This document shows positions 52,253 through 61,700 of a stretch of 64,000 bases of DNA, in pieces. The translations under genes were made by a program, and so were the position numbers. The stretch is taken from positions 113,756-177,755 of the forward strand of contig NZ_JRUD01000008.1 of assembly GCF_000802425.1 (NCBI RefSeq). The letters run 5' to 3'. The notes below the pieces were generated by a model, which saw only the letters and a list, made by a program, of their open reading frames with translations, was not told the DNA's origin and searched no databases. Position 1 is the stretch's first letter. Each line of letters begins with the position of its first letter. The stretch comes from Pseudomonas flexibilis (lineage in GTDB: Bacteria; Pseudomonadota; Gammaproteobacteria; Pseudomonadales; Pseudomonadaceae).

Positions 52253-52296
52253 CAAAACAAAGGGGGGGACGGATTTCCGTCCCCCCCTTTGTTTTG
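52253..52296. terminator. Bidirectional terminator between csgBA and csgEFG
   Basis: A perfect 20-base inverted repeat (CAAAACAAAGGGGGGGACGG and its complement) with a four-base loop lies between the converging csgA and csgG ends. Each side gives a T-rich tail (TTTGTTTTG), so it works on both strands. Confidence 0.92.
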
Positions 52297-52308
52297 TCCT
52301 TGATCACC

Positions 52309-53145
52309 TCAACGGGCGTTGGCCAGGTACTTGCCCAGCGTCGAATCGGCCAGTGCGGCCGGATTGGCGGCCTGCCACAGCTTGCGCTCGATGCCTTGAG
52401 CGATCAGGTGGGCGACCGCCGCTTCGATGGCCGACAGCACACAGAGCTGCGCAGGCTCGTTGATGGTGTAACCGGCCTCTGCTTCGAGCAGCTCCTTCAG
52501 TTCGATGAACTTGAACACGCCAGCGCTGCGCGCCACCGAGTAGATCGTCTTGCTGGTCATGACATTGGCCAACACTTGTCCGCTGCGCACATCCACCGCC
52601 CGCAGGCTCACAGATACCTGGTCCACCCGGTACTCGTTCGACACGCCGATGCCCAGGTAACGGGCGCCCTCGCCGCCCGTGCGCACATTGCTGTCGAAGG
52701 CGACGATGCCGCCCTCTAGCACGATGTTGGCCGCCTGCAGCGGCGGCAACTCGGCGAGGATGTTGGCCGGCGTGCCATCCTTCTGCTGCGAGGCGCGGAT
52801 GATCTTGCGCTCGGTCAGCAGGTTCTGCAGGCCCTCGCGCTCCAGCACCATGAACCAGCCGCTGGCCTGCAAAGCATCCATCAGCATGCTGGCCGCGCCC
52901 TGGGTGACGCTGGTGGAAAAGGAACTGGCCGGAGACGGCTTGTATTGCCCGGTCTGGTCACGGAACCCGTAGACCGCCGTGACGACCAATCCCCTGGGCT
53001 TGGGCATGTTGACCAGGTCATGGTAGGTCGATGCCCGGGGGGTCAGTGTGGGTATTTCCGCATCGTGCTCGGCCGGCATCGGCTCACGCAACGAACAGCC
53101 CTGCAACAGCGCGCCGGCCAATGCCACCGCTAGTAAGGTTCTCAT
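52309..53145 (-). CDS. csgG: Curli secretion channel CsgG
   Basis: CsgG is the nonameric outer-membrane lipoprotein pore for curli subunits. The 278-residue protein has a lipobox (LLQGC, about Cys17) and follows the E. coli protein closely: PRASTYHDLVNMPKPRG, FSTSVTQGAASMLMDAL, EREGLQNLLTERKIIRA and GARYLGIGVSNEYRVDQVSV. I chose the ATG giving MRTLLAVALAGALLQGC; an ATG six codons upstream lacks a ribosome site. It follows csgF after 21 bases. Confidence 0.95.
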   Translation of the reverse strand: MRTLLAVALAGALLQGCSLREPMPAEHDAEIPTLTPRASTYHDLVNMPKPRGLVVTAVYGFRDQTGQYKPSPASSFSTSVTQGAASMLMDALQASGWFMVLEREGLQNLLTERKIIRASQQKDGTPANILAELPPLQAANIVLEGGIVAFDSNVRTGGEGARYLGIGVSNEYRVDQVSVSLRAVDVRSGQVLANVMTSKTIYSVARSAGVFKFIELKELLEAEAGYTINEPAQLCVLSAIEAAVAHLIAQGIERKLWQAANPAALADSTLGKYLANAR

Positions 53146-53166
53146 GCCACATCCCTGTTTCATGGA

Positions 53167-53595
53167 TCAGTTCGGCGTCCAGCCGCTGAGTACGATCTCC
53201 GACACCTCGCCGGTGACGCGGTCGGTCACCAGAATGCTGAGGATTCCGGAGTTCGCGTTGTCCTGGATCTCGATGATGAAGGCACTGGTGGTCAGGGTGC
53301 CGGTCTGGCCGCTCTCGATGTTGGTCATCAGCTGCGACAGCAGCCGCGATTCCAGCTGGCTGGTGAAACGTTCCAGCGCGGTGGTACCGGTATAGCCCGC
53401 GCCCAGCCCGGACCCCGGGGCTGAGTGGTCGTTCTGTGCCTGGGCATTGCCCAGCAGCCAGCCGCCATTCAGCGGGTTGCCCCCGAACGACGGGTTGATC
53501 GGCGTATAGACCAGCTCACTGGCCTGAACGCTTGCGAGCAGGCCGCTGCAGGCCAGCCCCAGCGCGGCGAACCGCGCGCTCCACTGCCCTCTCAT
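53167..53595 (-). CDS. csgF: Curli assembly protein CsgF
   Basis: CsgF sits at the mouth of the CsgG pore and couples secretion to nucleation. The 142-residue protein has a signal peptide (to about VQAS, residue 25) and the mature N-terminus ELVYTPINPSFGGNPLNGGWLLGNAQAQN, which is the CsgG-binding segment. Its start overlaps the csgE stop by four bases. Confidence 0.95.
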   Translation of the reverse strand: MRGQWSARFAALGLACSGLLASVQASELVYTPINPSFGGNPLNGGWLLGNAQAQNDHSAPGSGLGAGYTGTTALERFTSQLESRLLSQLMTNIESGQTGTLTTSAFIIEIQDNANSGILSILVTDRVTGEVSEIVLSGWTPN

Positions 53596-54011
53596 AACTC
53601 GTCTCGCTCCATGTCCGTGGTGTCCTGCAGGAGGATTTCCAGTCGTCTTCGGATCACCGTTTCCTTGACCTGATCGGCTGCCGCGTAGGCCACCGTTTGC
53701 AGCTGCGCGGTGTTGGGCGCCAGGAAGCTACGGTAGACGGTGCGCTGCTCGTACTCCACCCAGATCAGGCTGCCCCAGCGCGCCGAAGGTCGTTCGCGCA
53801 CCACCAGATTGAAGTCCAGGCGGCTGGTATCTCGCAGCCGCTCGGTGAAATAGCGGTAGAACTGGTGGCCGATGTGGCTGATCGTCTGGTCGACGATGAA
53901 ACCATTGAGCTCGTCGTCCAGGTTGCCGGGCCGGACCGGGCTCGCGGGCAGCAGCAGCAACAGGCACAGAAGGGTTCGGGCAAATAAAGGCGATACGCGG
54001 GCGAAGTCCAT
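53592..54011 (-). CDS. csgE: Curli production chaperone CsgE
   Basis: CsgE caps the CsgG channel and selects substrates. The 139-residue protein has a signal peptide and a body with GFIVDQTISHIGHQFYRYF (about 36-54), LVVRERPSARWGSLIWVEY and the C-terminal ETVIRRRLEILLQ, all CsgE features. The start is uncertain: MDFARVS (54011) is used, but an ATG at 54026 is possible and neither has a good Shine-Dalgarno sequence. It heads the csgEFG operon. Confidence 0.9.
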   Translation of the reverse strand: MDFARVSPLFARTLLCLLLLLPASPVRPGNLDDELNGFIVDQTISHIGHQFYRYFTERLRDTSRLDFNLVVRERPSARWGSLIWVEYEQRTVYRSFLAPNTAQLQTVAYAAADQVKETVIRRRLEILLQDTTDMERDEL

Positions 54012-54153
54012 GTCGGCGATCAGCATCCTGCTGCGCGGCGGCGGTCGTGGGGAAGGCAGTGCGAACTTTAGTCGATGCCGTTGCGGCCTGCGCCTCCGCA
54101 CAGAAAAGCGTGACGCGCGTCACGCCCCGCTCTGTGGACCGATTCTGGCGGCC

Positions 54154-54186
54154 GCAAAAAAGAACCCCGCCGGCGGCGGGGTTCTT
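54154..54186 (-). terminator. Terminator of the oadGAB operon
   Basis: AAGAACCCCGCC-GGC-GGCGGGGTTCTT is a perfect 12-base stem. On the minus strand it is followed by TTTTTT, 22 bases after the oadB stop. Confidence 0.92.
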
Positions 54187-54207
54187 ATCTCGGAGCTCGA
54201 AGGCGGG

Positions 54208-55344
54208 TCAGCCAACGAAGCTGAGCAGCACCCCTGCGGCCACGGCGGAGCCGATGACACCGGCCACGTTGGGTCCCATGGCGTGCATGAGCAGGAAGTT
54301 CTGCGAGTTGGCCTCAAGCCCGACCTTGTTCGACACCCGGGCTGCCATTGGCACCGCCGAGACACCCGCCGAGCCGATCAGCGGGTTGATCTGGTTGGTG
54401 CTGAAGCGGTTCATGATCTTGGCCATGATGATCCCCGCGGCCGTACCGGCCGAGAACGCCACCATGCCCAGCGCCAGGATGCCCAGGGTCTTCATCTGCA
54501 GGAAGGCCTCGGCGGACAGCTTAGAGCCGACGGTCAAGCCCAGCGCGATGGTGATGATGTTGATCAGCGCGTTACGCGAGGTATCGGCCAGGCGATCCAC
54601 CACACCGCATTCGCGCAGCAGGTTGCCGAAGGCAAACATGCCGATCAGCGGCGCGGCATCCGGCAGCAGCATGCCGACCAGCAGGCACAGCAGCAGCGGG
54701 AAGACGATCTTCTCCACCTGGCTGACATGCCGCAGCTGGGTCATGACGATGGCGCGCTCTTCCGGTGTGGTCAGCGCACGCATGATCGGCGGCTGGATCA
54801 GCGGCACCAGGGCCATGTAGGAGTATGCAGCCACGGCGATCGGGCCGAGCAGGTCCGGCGCCAGCTTGGAGGTGACGAAGATCGAGGTCGGACCATCGGC
54901 GCCACCAATGATGGCGATCGACGCGGCTTCCTTGAGGGTGAACTCCAGGCCGGGGATGCCGCTGGCGGTCAGCGCCAGGGCGCCCAGCAGCGTGCCGAAG
55001 ATGCCGAACTGCGCGGCGGCGCCGAGCAGCAGCGTCTTGGGGTTGGCCAGCATCGGACCGAAATCGGTCATGGCGCCGACGCCCATGAAGATCAGCAGCG
55101 GGAACACGCTGGTCGGCAGACCCACCTCGTAGAACAGGTGCAGGATGCCGGCGCCCTCGGCCATGTTGGCCACCGGGATGTTGGCCAGGATGCCGCCGAA
55201 GCCGATGGGAATCAGCAGCAAGGGTTCGAAACCCTTGCGGATCGCCAGGTAGATCAGACCGATACAGACCAGCATCATCAGCGCCTGACCGGCCTCCAGA
55301 TGATACAGGCCGGTGCTCTGCCAGAGCGTGAGCAACTTTTCCAT
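54208..55344 (-). CDS. oadB: Oxaloacetate decarboxylase sodium pump, beta subunit
   Basis: OadB is the membrane subunit that couples decarboxylation of carboxybiotin to sodium export. The 378-residue protein has about nine membrane segments and the conserved [17 protein letters not shown] (about 152-168), with the sodium-site aspartate, and [20 protein letters not shown] near the C-terminus. It is the last gene of oadGAB, 10 bases after oadA. Confidence 0.95.
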   Translation of the reverse strand: MEKLLTLWQSTGLYHLEAGQALMMLVCIGLIYLAIRKGFEPLLLIPIGFGGILANIPVANMAEGAGILHLFYEVGLPTSVFPLLIFMGVGAMTDFGPMLANPKTLLLGAAAQFGIFGTLLGALALTASGIPGLEFTLKEAASIAIIGGADGPTSIFVTSKLAPDLLGPIAVAAYSYMALVPLIQPPIMRALTTPEERAIVMTQLRHVSQVEKIVFPLLLCLLVGMLLPDAAPLIGMFAFGNLLRECGVVDRLADTSRNALINIITIALGLTVGSKLSAEAFLQMKTLGILALGMVAFSAGTAAGIIMAKIMNRFSTNQINPLIGSAGVSAVPMAARVSNKVGLEANSQNFLLMHAMGPNVAGVIGSAVAAGVLLSFVG

Positions 55345-55354
55345 GGAACGCTCC

Positions 55355-57136
55355 TTAGGCGATGCTCAGCAGGGGATGGCCAACCGCGACCGCGTCGCCG
55401 ACCTTCACCTCGACGGTGGAGACGGTGCCGGCCTTGAAGGCGCGGATCTCGGTTTCCATCTTCATGGCCTCGAGGATCACCACCAGGTCGCCTTCCTGTA
55501 CCAATTGGCCGGGCTGTACCAGGACCTTGAAGATGTTGCCGGCCAGCGGCGCGGGCTGCGGCTCGCCGGACGCCGGCACGGCGGCGGACGCGGCGGCCGT
55601 CGGCGAAGCGGCGCCATTGAGCGGCTTGATACCCTCGATGTCACCGCCATCGCTGACCTGCACCACGAACGACTTGCCATTGACGTCCACGGTGTAGACC
55701 TCCGGCTTGCCAGACTCGCGGGGCGCCGCTTCCCGGCCGTTCGGCGCCGGCTCGAAGGCCGCCGGGTTGCCACGGTTCTCCAGGAACTTCAGGCCGATCT
55801 GCGGGAACAGCGCATAGGTCAGCACGTCGTCGATCTCGTCGGCGGCCAGGCGGATGCCCTTCTCGCGGGCGATGCCCTTGAGCTCGGCGGTCAGCTTGTC
55901 CATCTCGGCCTCGAGCAGGTCGGCCGGGCGGCAGGTGATCGCTTCACCACCATCCAGCACCCGGGCCTGCAGTTCGGCGTTGAACGGCGCCGGCGCCGCG
56001 CCGTACTCGCCCTTGAGCACGCCGGCGGTTTCCTTGGTGATCGACTTGTAGCGCTCGCCGGTGAGCACGTTGATCACCGCCTGGGTACCGACGATCTGCG
56101 AGGTGGGGGTGACCAGCGGGATGAAGCCCAGGTCCTCGCGCACGCGCGGGATCTCGTCCAGCACCTGGTCGAACTTGTCCAGCGCGCCCTGCTCCTTGAG
56201 CTGGCTTTCCATGTTGGTCAGCATGCCGCCGGGCACCTGGGCGACCAGGATGCGCGAGTCGACGCCGCGCAGGGTGCCTTCGAACTTCGCGTACTTCTTG
56301 CGCACCTCGCGGAAGTAGGCGGCCACTTCTTCGAGCAGTTCCAGGTTCAGGCCGGTGTCGCGCTCGGTGCCCTGGAAGATCGCCACCACCGACTCGGTCG
56401 GCGAATGGCCGTAGGTCATGGACAGCGAGGAGATGGCGGTGTCGACGTTGTCGATGCCGGCTTCCACGGCCTTGAGGATGGCGGCGGTGGACAGCCCGGC
56501 GGTGGCGTGGCACTGCATGTGCACCGGAATGGCCAGGCTGGCCTTCAGACGCGAGACCAGCTCGTAGGCCTGGTACGGGGTGAGGATGCCGGCCATGTCC
56601 TTGATGGCCACCGAGTCGGCGCCCATGTCTTCGATCTGCTTGGCCAGGTCGACCCACATGTCCAGGGTGTGCACCGGGCTGGTGGTGTAGGAAATGGTGC
56701 CCTGGGCGTGCTTGCCCTGGCGCTTCACGGCGCGCAGCGCGGTGTCCAGGTTTCGCGGGTCGTTCATCGCGTCGAACACGCGGAACACGTCCACGCCGTT
56801 GATCGCGGCGCGCTCGACGAACTTCTCCACCACGTCATCGGCGTAGTGGCGGTAGCCGAGGAGGTTCTGGCCACGCAGCAGCATCTGCTGGCGGGTGTTG
56901 GGCATCGCCTTCTTCAGCTCGCGGATGCGCTCCCAGGGGTCCTCGCCCAGATAGCGGATGCAGGCGTCGAAGGTCGCGCCACCCCAGCTTTCCACCGACC
57001 AGAAACCTACCTGGTCGAGTTTGGGCGCGATGGGCAGCATGTCTTCCAGGCGCACGCGGGTGGCGAGGATGGACTGGTGGGCGTCACGCAGCACCACATC
57101 GGTAATGCCGAGCGGCTTCTTGTTCGAAACGGTCAT
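55355..57136 (-). CDS. oadA: Oxaloacetate decarboxylase alpha subunit / pyruvate carboxylase subunit B type
   Basis: The 593-residue protein has an N-terminal carboxyltransferase TIM barrel ([12 protein letters not shown] at 11-22, metal ligands in [10 protein letters not shown]), a conserved middle domain, an Ala/Pro-rich linker (about 505-525), and a C-terminal biotin carboxyl carrier domain. The biotin lysine is Lys559 in [10 protein letters not shown]. With OadB and OadG it would form the sodium-exporting decarboxylase. A role in a two-subunit pyruvate carboxylase is also known for the same fold, but the adjacent oadB and oadG favour the pump. Confidence 0.94.
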   Translation of the reverse strand: MTVSNKKPLGITDVVLRDAHQSILATRVRLEDMLPIAPKLDQVGFWSVESWGGATFDACIRYLGEDPWERIRELKKAMPNTRQQMLLRGQNLLGYRHYADDVVEKFVERAAINGVDVFRVFDAMNDPRNLDTALRAVKRQGKHAQGTISYTTSPVHTLDMWVDLAKQIEDMGADSVAIKDMAGILTPYQAYELVSRLKASLAIPVHMQCHATAGLSTAAILKAVEAGIDNVDTAISSLSMTYGHSPTESVVAIFQGTERDTGLNLELLEEVAAYFREVRKKYAKFEGTLRGVDSRILVAQVPGGMLTNMESQLKEQGALDKFDQVLDEIPRVREDLGFIPLVTPTSQIVGTQAVINVLTGERYKSITKETAGVLKGEYGAAPAPFNAELQARVLDGGEAITCRPADLLEAEMDKLTAELKGIAREKGIRLAADEIDDVLTYALFPQIGLKFLENRGNPAAFEPAPNGREAAPRESGKPEVYTVDVNGKSFVVQVSDGGDIEGIKPLNGAASPTAAASAAVPASGEPQPAPLAGNIFKVLVQPGQLVQEGDLVVILEAMKMETEIRAFKAGTVSTVEVKVGDAVAVGHPLLSIA

Positions 57137-57156
57137 GGGGATTTCCCTTTCCTGGG

Positions 57157-57399
57157 TCAGGCGCGGCGCGCGCGGTGAAGGTGAATCGCGGCCCGGATGG
57201 CGGCCAGGGTGTCTGCATCGGCCGGCGCAGGCGTGGCAACCTGCTGGGTCGGCGTGGCCGGCGGCTCGCTGACGAAGCGGCCGGTCAGGAAGGTCATCAG
57301 GCGAATGCAGAAGATCAGCAGAATCAGGAAGACGAAGACCGAACCCATGCCGAATAGCATGAGTTCAACACCTTCGAGCAGAAGTTGGCTGGTTTGCAT
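57157..57399 (-). CDS. oadG: Oxaloacetate decarboxylase gamma subunit
   Basis: The 80-residue protein has a single N-terminal membrane helix ([20 protein letters not shown], about 16-35) followed by a Pro/Ala-rich linker and a basic C-terminus with histidines ([10 protein letters not shown]). This is the OadG layout, where the C-terminal part binds zinc and assembles the complex. It heads the operon, 20 bases before oadA. Confidence 0.9.
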   Translation of the reverse strand: MQTSQLLLEGVELMLFGMGSVFVFLILLIFCIRLMTFLTGRFVSEPPATPTQQVATPAPADADTLAAIRAAIHLHRARRA

Positions 57400-57744
57400 G
57401 CAACTCTCCGAAGGACGCCCTTGTGGAGCGCCAGCATTATTGTTGTCTATGGCTCTTGGCTTTATTCAGCGCGCCTACGGCGGGCGGCCGGCTGCGCACG
57501 CTACCGACCCCGCAGGAAGCGAGTCAATGATTATCGCCGGGGAAAATGCACCGAACGCAGTCTTTTGGTCTACCGAACGGAAGGCGTGTGCAGCCCCCGC
57601 AAAGGACGAAAGGCCCCGGATGACGTCGTCTGGCCAGCATCCGCTCCGCCAGGCGCCCCGTCCGCCGCGACGACGGGTCGCAGGGGATTGTCGCGGCTGC
57701 GCCGCCAGACTGGGTCCACCGGCCGCAAACGATCGACCCCGCCC
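57400..57744. other. 345-base gap between divergent oadG and methyltransferase genes
   Basis: No coding frame with normal character was found. On the minus strand TTGACT (57522-57527) could be a -35 for oadG, with a poor -10 (TAGCGT) 18 bases on; this promoter is weak evidence. Several GC-rich palindromes are present near 57470-57500. I found no riboswitch consensus. Confidence 0.4.
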
Positions 57745-58545
57745 ATGACCCTCGACGATATCGACTTCGCCGCCCTCTACCGCGAGCACCTGCGCCAGGC
57801 CGGCCGCACGCCCAAGCCGGCCAGCGACTGGGATCGCCGCGCCGGCGAACTGAACCGCAGCAGCCAGGCCTCGCGCTACGCCAGCGACTTCATCGGCCGC
57901 ATGAACCTGGACGGCGCCCGCACGCTGCTGGACATCGGCTGCGGGCCGGGCACCCTGGCGCTGCCGCTGGCCGCGCGGCTGGAGCGGGTGTACGGCCTGG
58001 ACTTCAGCGCCGGCATGCTCGCCTGCCTGGCCCAGAACGCCCAAGAGCAGGGCCTGGGCAATGTGCAGGGCATCCAGCGCGCCTGGGAAGAGGACTGGAG
58101 CGACGTGCCAGTGTGCGACATCGTGGTGGCGTCGCGCTCGGGGCTGGTCGAAGACCTGGCCGACGCCCTGGACAAGATGAACCGCCACGGCCGGCTGCGC
58201 GCCTACATGACCCAACTGGTCGGTGGCGCCCTCAGCGAGCCGGAGATCGCCGCCCTGCTCGGCCGCCAGCCCCGGCGCCTGCCGGATTACCTGTACACCG
58301 TCAGCCTGCTGCACCAGCGCGACATCCACCCGCGCCTGGACTACCTGGAAACCCGCAACCGCCTGGGCGGCACCCGCAACTTCGAGGAATTCGCCCAGCG
58401 CGTGGCCTGGGCCTTCGGGCCGATCGATGCCGACCAGCGCGCCGAATTGCAACGCTGGTACCAGGTCGACCCGGAGCGCGCCCGCAGCGGCGGTGCGCCG
58501 ATGCGCTGGGCGTTTATCAGTTGGGATATTCCATCGAGGCGCTGA
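57745..58545 (+). CDS. Class I SAM-dependent methyltransferase
   Basis: The 266-residue protein has the SAM-binding motif I TLLDIGCGPGTLALPLA (about residues 59-75), followed by YGLDFSAGMLA (motif II) and a motif IV-like CDIVVASRSG. The remaining C-terminal half has no recognised substrate domain. The substrate is unknown. I used the ATG giving MTLDDIDFAALYREH; the upstream extension is non-coding. It is monocistronic and diverges from the oad operon. Confidence 0.85.
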   Translation: MTLDDIDFAALYREHLRQAGRTPKPASDWDRRAGELNRSSQASRYASDFIGRMNLDGARTLLDIGCGPGTLALPLAARLERVYGLDFSAGMLACLAQNAQEQGLGNVQGIQRAWEEDWSDVPVCDIVVASRSGLVEDLADALDKMNRHGRLRAYMTQLVGGALSEPEIAALLGRQPRRLPDYLYTVSLLHQRDIHPRLDYLETRNRLGGTRNFEEFAQRVAWAFGPIDADQRAELQRWYQVDPERARSGGAPMRWAFISWDIPSRR

Positions 58546-58627
58546 GCCGGAGCGCCGCGAGGTAACGGTACGGCGAACGGCGTTTTTCCCGGTCGCCACA
58601 TCGGTGCGCACCGCTGCCTCGTCTCGG

Positions 58628-58650
58628 CGGGCAAGGCATTGCCTTGCCCG
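58628..58650. repeat. Perfect 10-base hairpin in the methyltransferase-hrpA gap
   Basis: CGGGCAAGGC-ATT-GCCTTGCCCG lies between the converging genes, 20 bases before the GTAGGGCGGA element. It may help to terminate transcription from the methyltransferase gene, but no U-run follows. Confidence 0.6.
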
Positions 58651-58670
58651 GCCTACGAGTCACCAGCCCT

Positions 58671-58754
58671 GTAGGGCGGACAGCGCTTTCCTGTCCGCAG
58701 ACTGGCCCCCGGCTAGCCGCGCACGGCGGACAAGAACGACGTTGTCCGCCCTAC
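58671..58754. repeat. GTAGGGCGGA palindromic element upstream of the hrpA stop
   Basis: The ends GTAGGGCGGAC (58671-58681) and GTCCGCCCTAC (58744-58754) are inverted. Inner hairpins are CGGACAG/CTGTCCG and GGCGGACAA/TTGTCCGCC. It is the two-hairpin form of the family seen at 17439-17532. Confidence 0.8.
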
Positions 58755-58770
58755 GGGTTCCGCACGCAAC

Positions 58771-61700
58771 TCACGCTTCCACCAGCGCCCACTGCTTGCT
58801 CAGGCGCTTGTCCGACACCGGCATCTTCGTGCCCAGTTGCTGGGCCCACAGTGAGACGCGGTATTCCTCCAGCATCCAGCGGTAAGCCACTAATTCAGGG
58901 TCGCGCTTGCCTTCCTGCAGGTGCTTCTTCAGGCGCGCCTGGTACTGCTCCCAGTAGCCGGCCAGCTCGCCGCTCCACACCCGGTCGCGCTGCAGCTGCG
59001 CGCCAATCTTGTCGAAGCGCTGCTCGATGGCCTTGAGGTAACGGGGATATTCGCGCAGCCATTCGCCCGGCGTCTCGCGCACGAAGCCGGGGTAGATGAG
59101 GTTGCCCAGCTGCGCCTTGATGTCGTTGAGCGCCACCGCCTGGGCCAGGTCGATGCGACCCTTGAAGCGTTTCTGCAGGGCGTGCCAGTGCTTGAGGATC
59201 TCCAGCACCAGCCGCGACAGACGCTCGGCGTGCTCGGTCCAGGCGCCGCGCTTGTGCTCAGCCAGCGAGGCCAGCGCGGCACCGTCACGCGGCAAGGGCT
59301 CGACGCCGTCGAGGATGCAGCTGTCCAGGCTGGCCAGCAGGATGTCCTCGGTCAGCGCCTCGACGCGGCCCAGGTCGCGATACAGCAGGCCCATGTCGGT
59401 CAGGCCCGGCAGCTTGCCGCGCAGGAATTTCGCCTGTTCGCTGAGCTGCTGAAGCAGCAGGCGCTGTAGCGCGCGGCGATGCTGGAACTCGGCCTCGGCC
59501 TGGGTCGGGAAGCGCCCCTCCTTGACCACCCCGCCCTCTTCCACCAGCGCCGGGTAGACGGTCATGGCCAGGCCGGCGACCTTCTGCTGGGTCTTCTCGG
59601 CCACCGGGGCGAAACCCTTGGCTTCCACCGGCTTCTGCTGCTCGGCCTTCTGGGTCGGCAGCGCCAGCGCCGCCTGGCTGGCTTCGCTGAAGCGCGCGGT
59701 GATTTCCGCCAGGTCGCGGCCTTCGCCGAGGAACTTGCCGCGCGCGTCCACCACTTCGATGTTCATGCGCAGGTGGCTTTCCACCTTCTCGCCGGCCTCG
59801 GCCCAGGCTTCCTCCGGCACCCGGGCACCGGTCATGCGCTGCAGTTCGCGGCCCAGCGCCTCGGGCAGCGAGCCTTCGGCGAAGGGCAGCTTGGCCAGCG
59901 CGGCGCGCACGAAGTCCGGCACCGGCACGAAGTTCTTGCGCATCGCCTTGGGCAGGTTGCGCACCAGCTCGATGGCGCGGGCTTCCAGGAGGCCCGGTAC
60001 CAGCCATTCCAGGCGCTCGGCCGGCAACTGCGGCAGCAGCGGCGCGGGCACGCGCACGGTCACGCCGTCGCGCGGATGGCCGGGCTCGAAGTGATAGGTC
60101 AGCGGCAATTGCAGCTCGCCCAGGCGCAGGTGATCCGGGTACTGGGCGGCGGTGATCTCGCTGGCGTCGCGGGCCAGCACGTCTTCCTCGCGCATCAGCA
60201 GCAGCTGCGGGTTCTTCTGGCTCTCGCGCTTGTACCAGCTCTCGAAGCTGGCGGCCTGGTAGATGTCCTGCGGCAGGCGCGCGTCGTAGTAGGCGAACAG
60301 CGTGTCCTCGTCGGCGAGGATGTCGCGGCGCCGCGCCTTGGCCTCCAGCTCGTCGAGCAGCTCCAGCAGGTCGCGATTTTCGGTGAGGCACTTGGCGCGG
60401 CTATTGATCTCGCCGCGCACCAGCCCCTCGCGGATGAACAGCTCGCGGGCCGCCGGCGGGTCGACGGGGCCGTAATGCACCGGGCGCTTGCCGACCACGA
60501 TCAGGCCGAACAGGGTGATCTGCTCGAAGGCCACCACCTGGCCGCGCCTCTTCTCCCAGTGCGGCTCGAAGTGGTTCTTCTTGATCAGGTGCCCGGCCAG
60601 CGGCTCGATCCAGTCCGGCTCGATCTTCGCCACCATGCGCGCGAACAGCTTGGTGGTTTCCACCAGCTCGGCGGCCATCACCCACTGCGGCTTCTTGCGG
60701 CCGATGACGCTGGAGGGGTGAATCCAGAAGCGCCGCTGGCGGGCACCGAGGAAATCGCCGTCCTCGGTCTTGCTGCCGATGTGGCTGAGCAGGCCGGACA
60801 GAATCGCCTGGTGCACGGCGGCGTAGCCCTTGGCGCGCTGGGCGGCGGCCCGGGCTTCGGCCTGCTCCTTGAGCTTGGCGTTGAGCTTGGTGTCGGTGGT
60901 GGGGGTGATGCGATTGGTGGAAGAGGCTTCGCCGTCTTCAACCCTGCGGTCGTCGGTCGCTGCGTAGGGTGGATGGCCGGAGCCATCCACCGCCTTGCCG
61001 GCGCCGAGCTTGAGTTCGCGCACGATCAACAGCAGTTGCCGATGCGCATCGCGCCACTCGCGCAGGCGCAGGTAGTTGAGGAAGTTTTTGCGGCACCAGC
61101 TGCGCAGCGCGTTGGCGCCCAGCTCCTGGCGCTTTTCCTCGAAGCCACGCCACAGGTTGATCAGCGCGGCGAAGTCGGAATCCGGGTCCTTCCACTGGGC
61201 ATGGGCCTGGTCGGCGGCCTGCTGGCGGTCGGCCGGGCGTTCGCGCACATCCTGCACGGACAGCGCGCTGGCCACGATCAGCACCTCGTCGAGGCTGCCC
61301 AGGCGCGCGGCTTCCAGCAGCATGCGGCCCAGGCGCGGGTCGATGGGGATGCGCGCCAGTTGGCGACCCAGGGCGCTGATGCGCCCCTCGCGGTCCACCG
61401 CCGACAGTTCCTGCAGCAGGTTGAAGCCGTCGCTGATCGCCTTGCCGTCCGGCGGCTCGATGAAGGGGAAATCCGCGATATCGCCCAGGCGCAGGTGCAG
61501 CATCTGCAGGATCACCGCCGCCAGGTTGGTGCGCAGGATCTCCGGATCGGTGAATTCCGGCCGGCCGAGGAAATCCTCCTCGCTGTACAGGCGGATGCAG
61601 ATGCCCGGCTCGACGCGTCCGCAGCGGCCCTTGCGCTGGTTGGCGCTGGCCTGCGACACCGCCTCGATGGGCAGGCGCTGCACCTTGGAGCGATAGCTGT

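Noticed and set aside
50738..52255. A 505-residue minus frame opposite csgA
   Set aside because: The repeats in it are the complement of the curlin repeats of csgA.
55313..57178. A 621-residue plus frame opposite oadA
   Set aside because: Shadow of oadA, with no domain, and it overlaps a clear operon.
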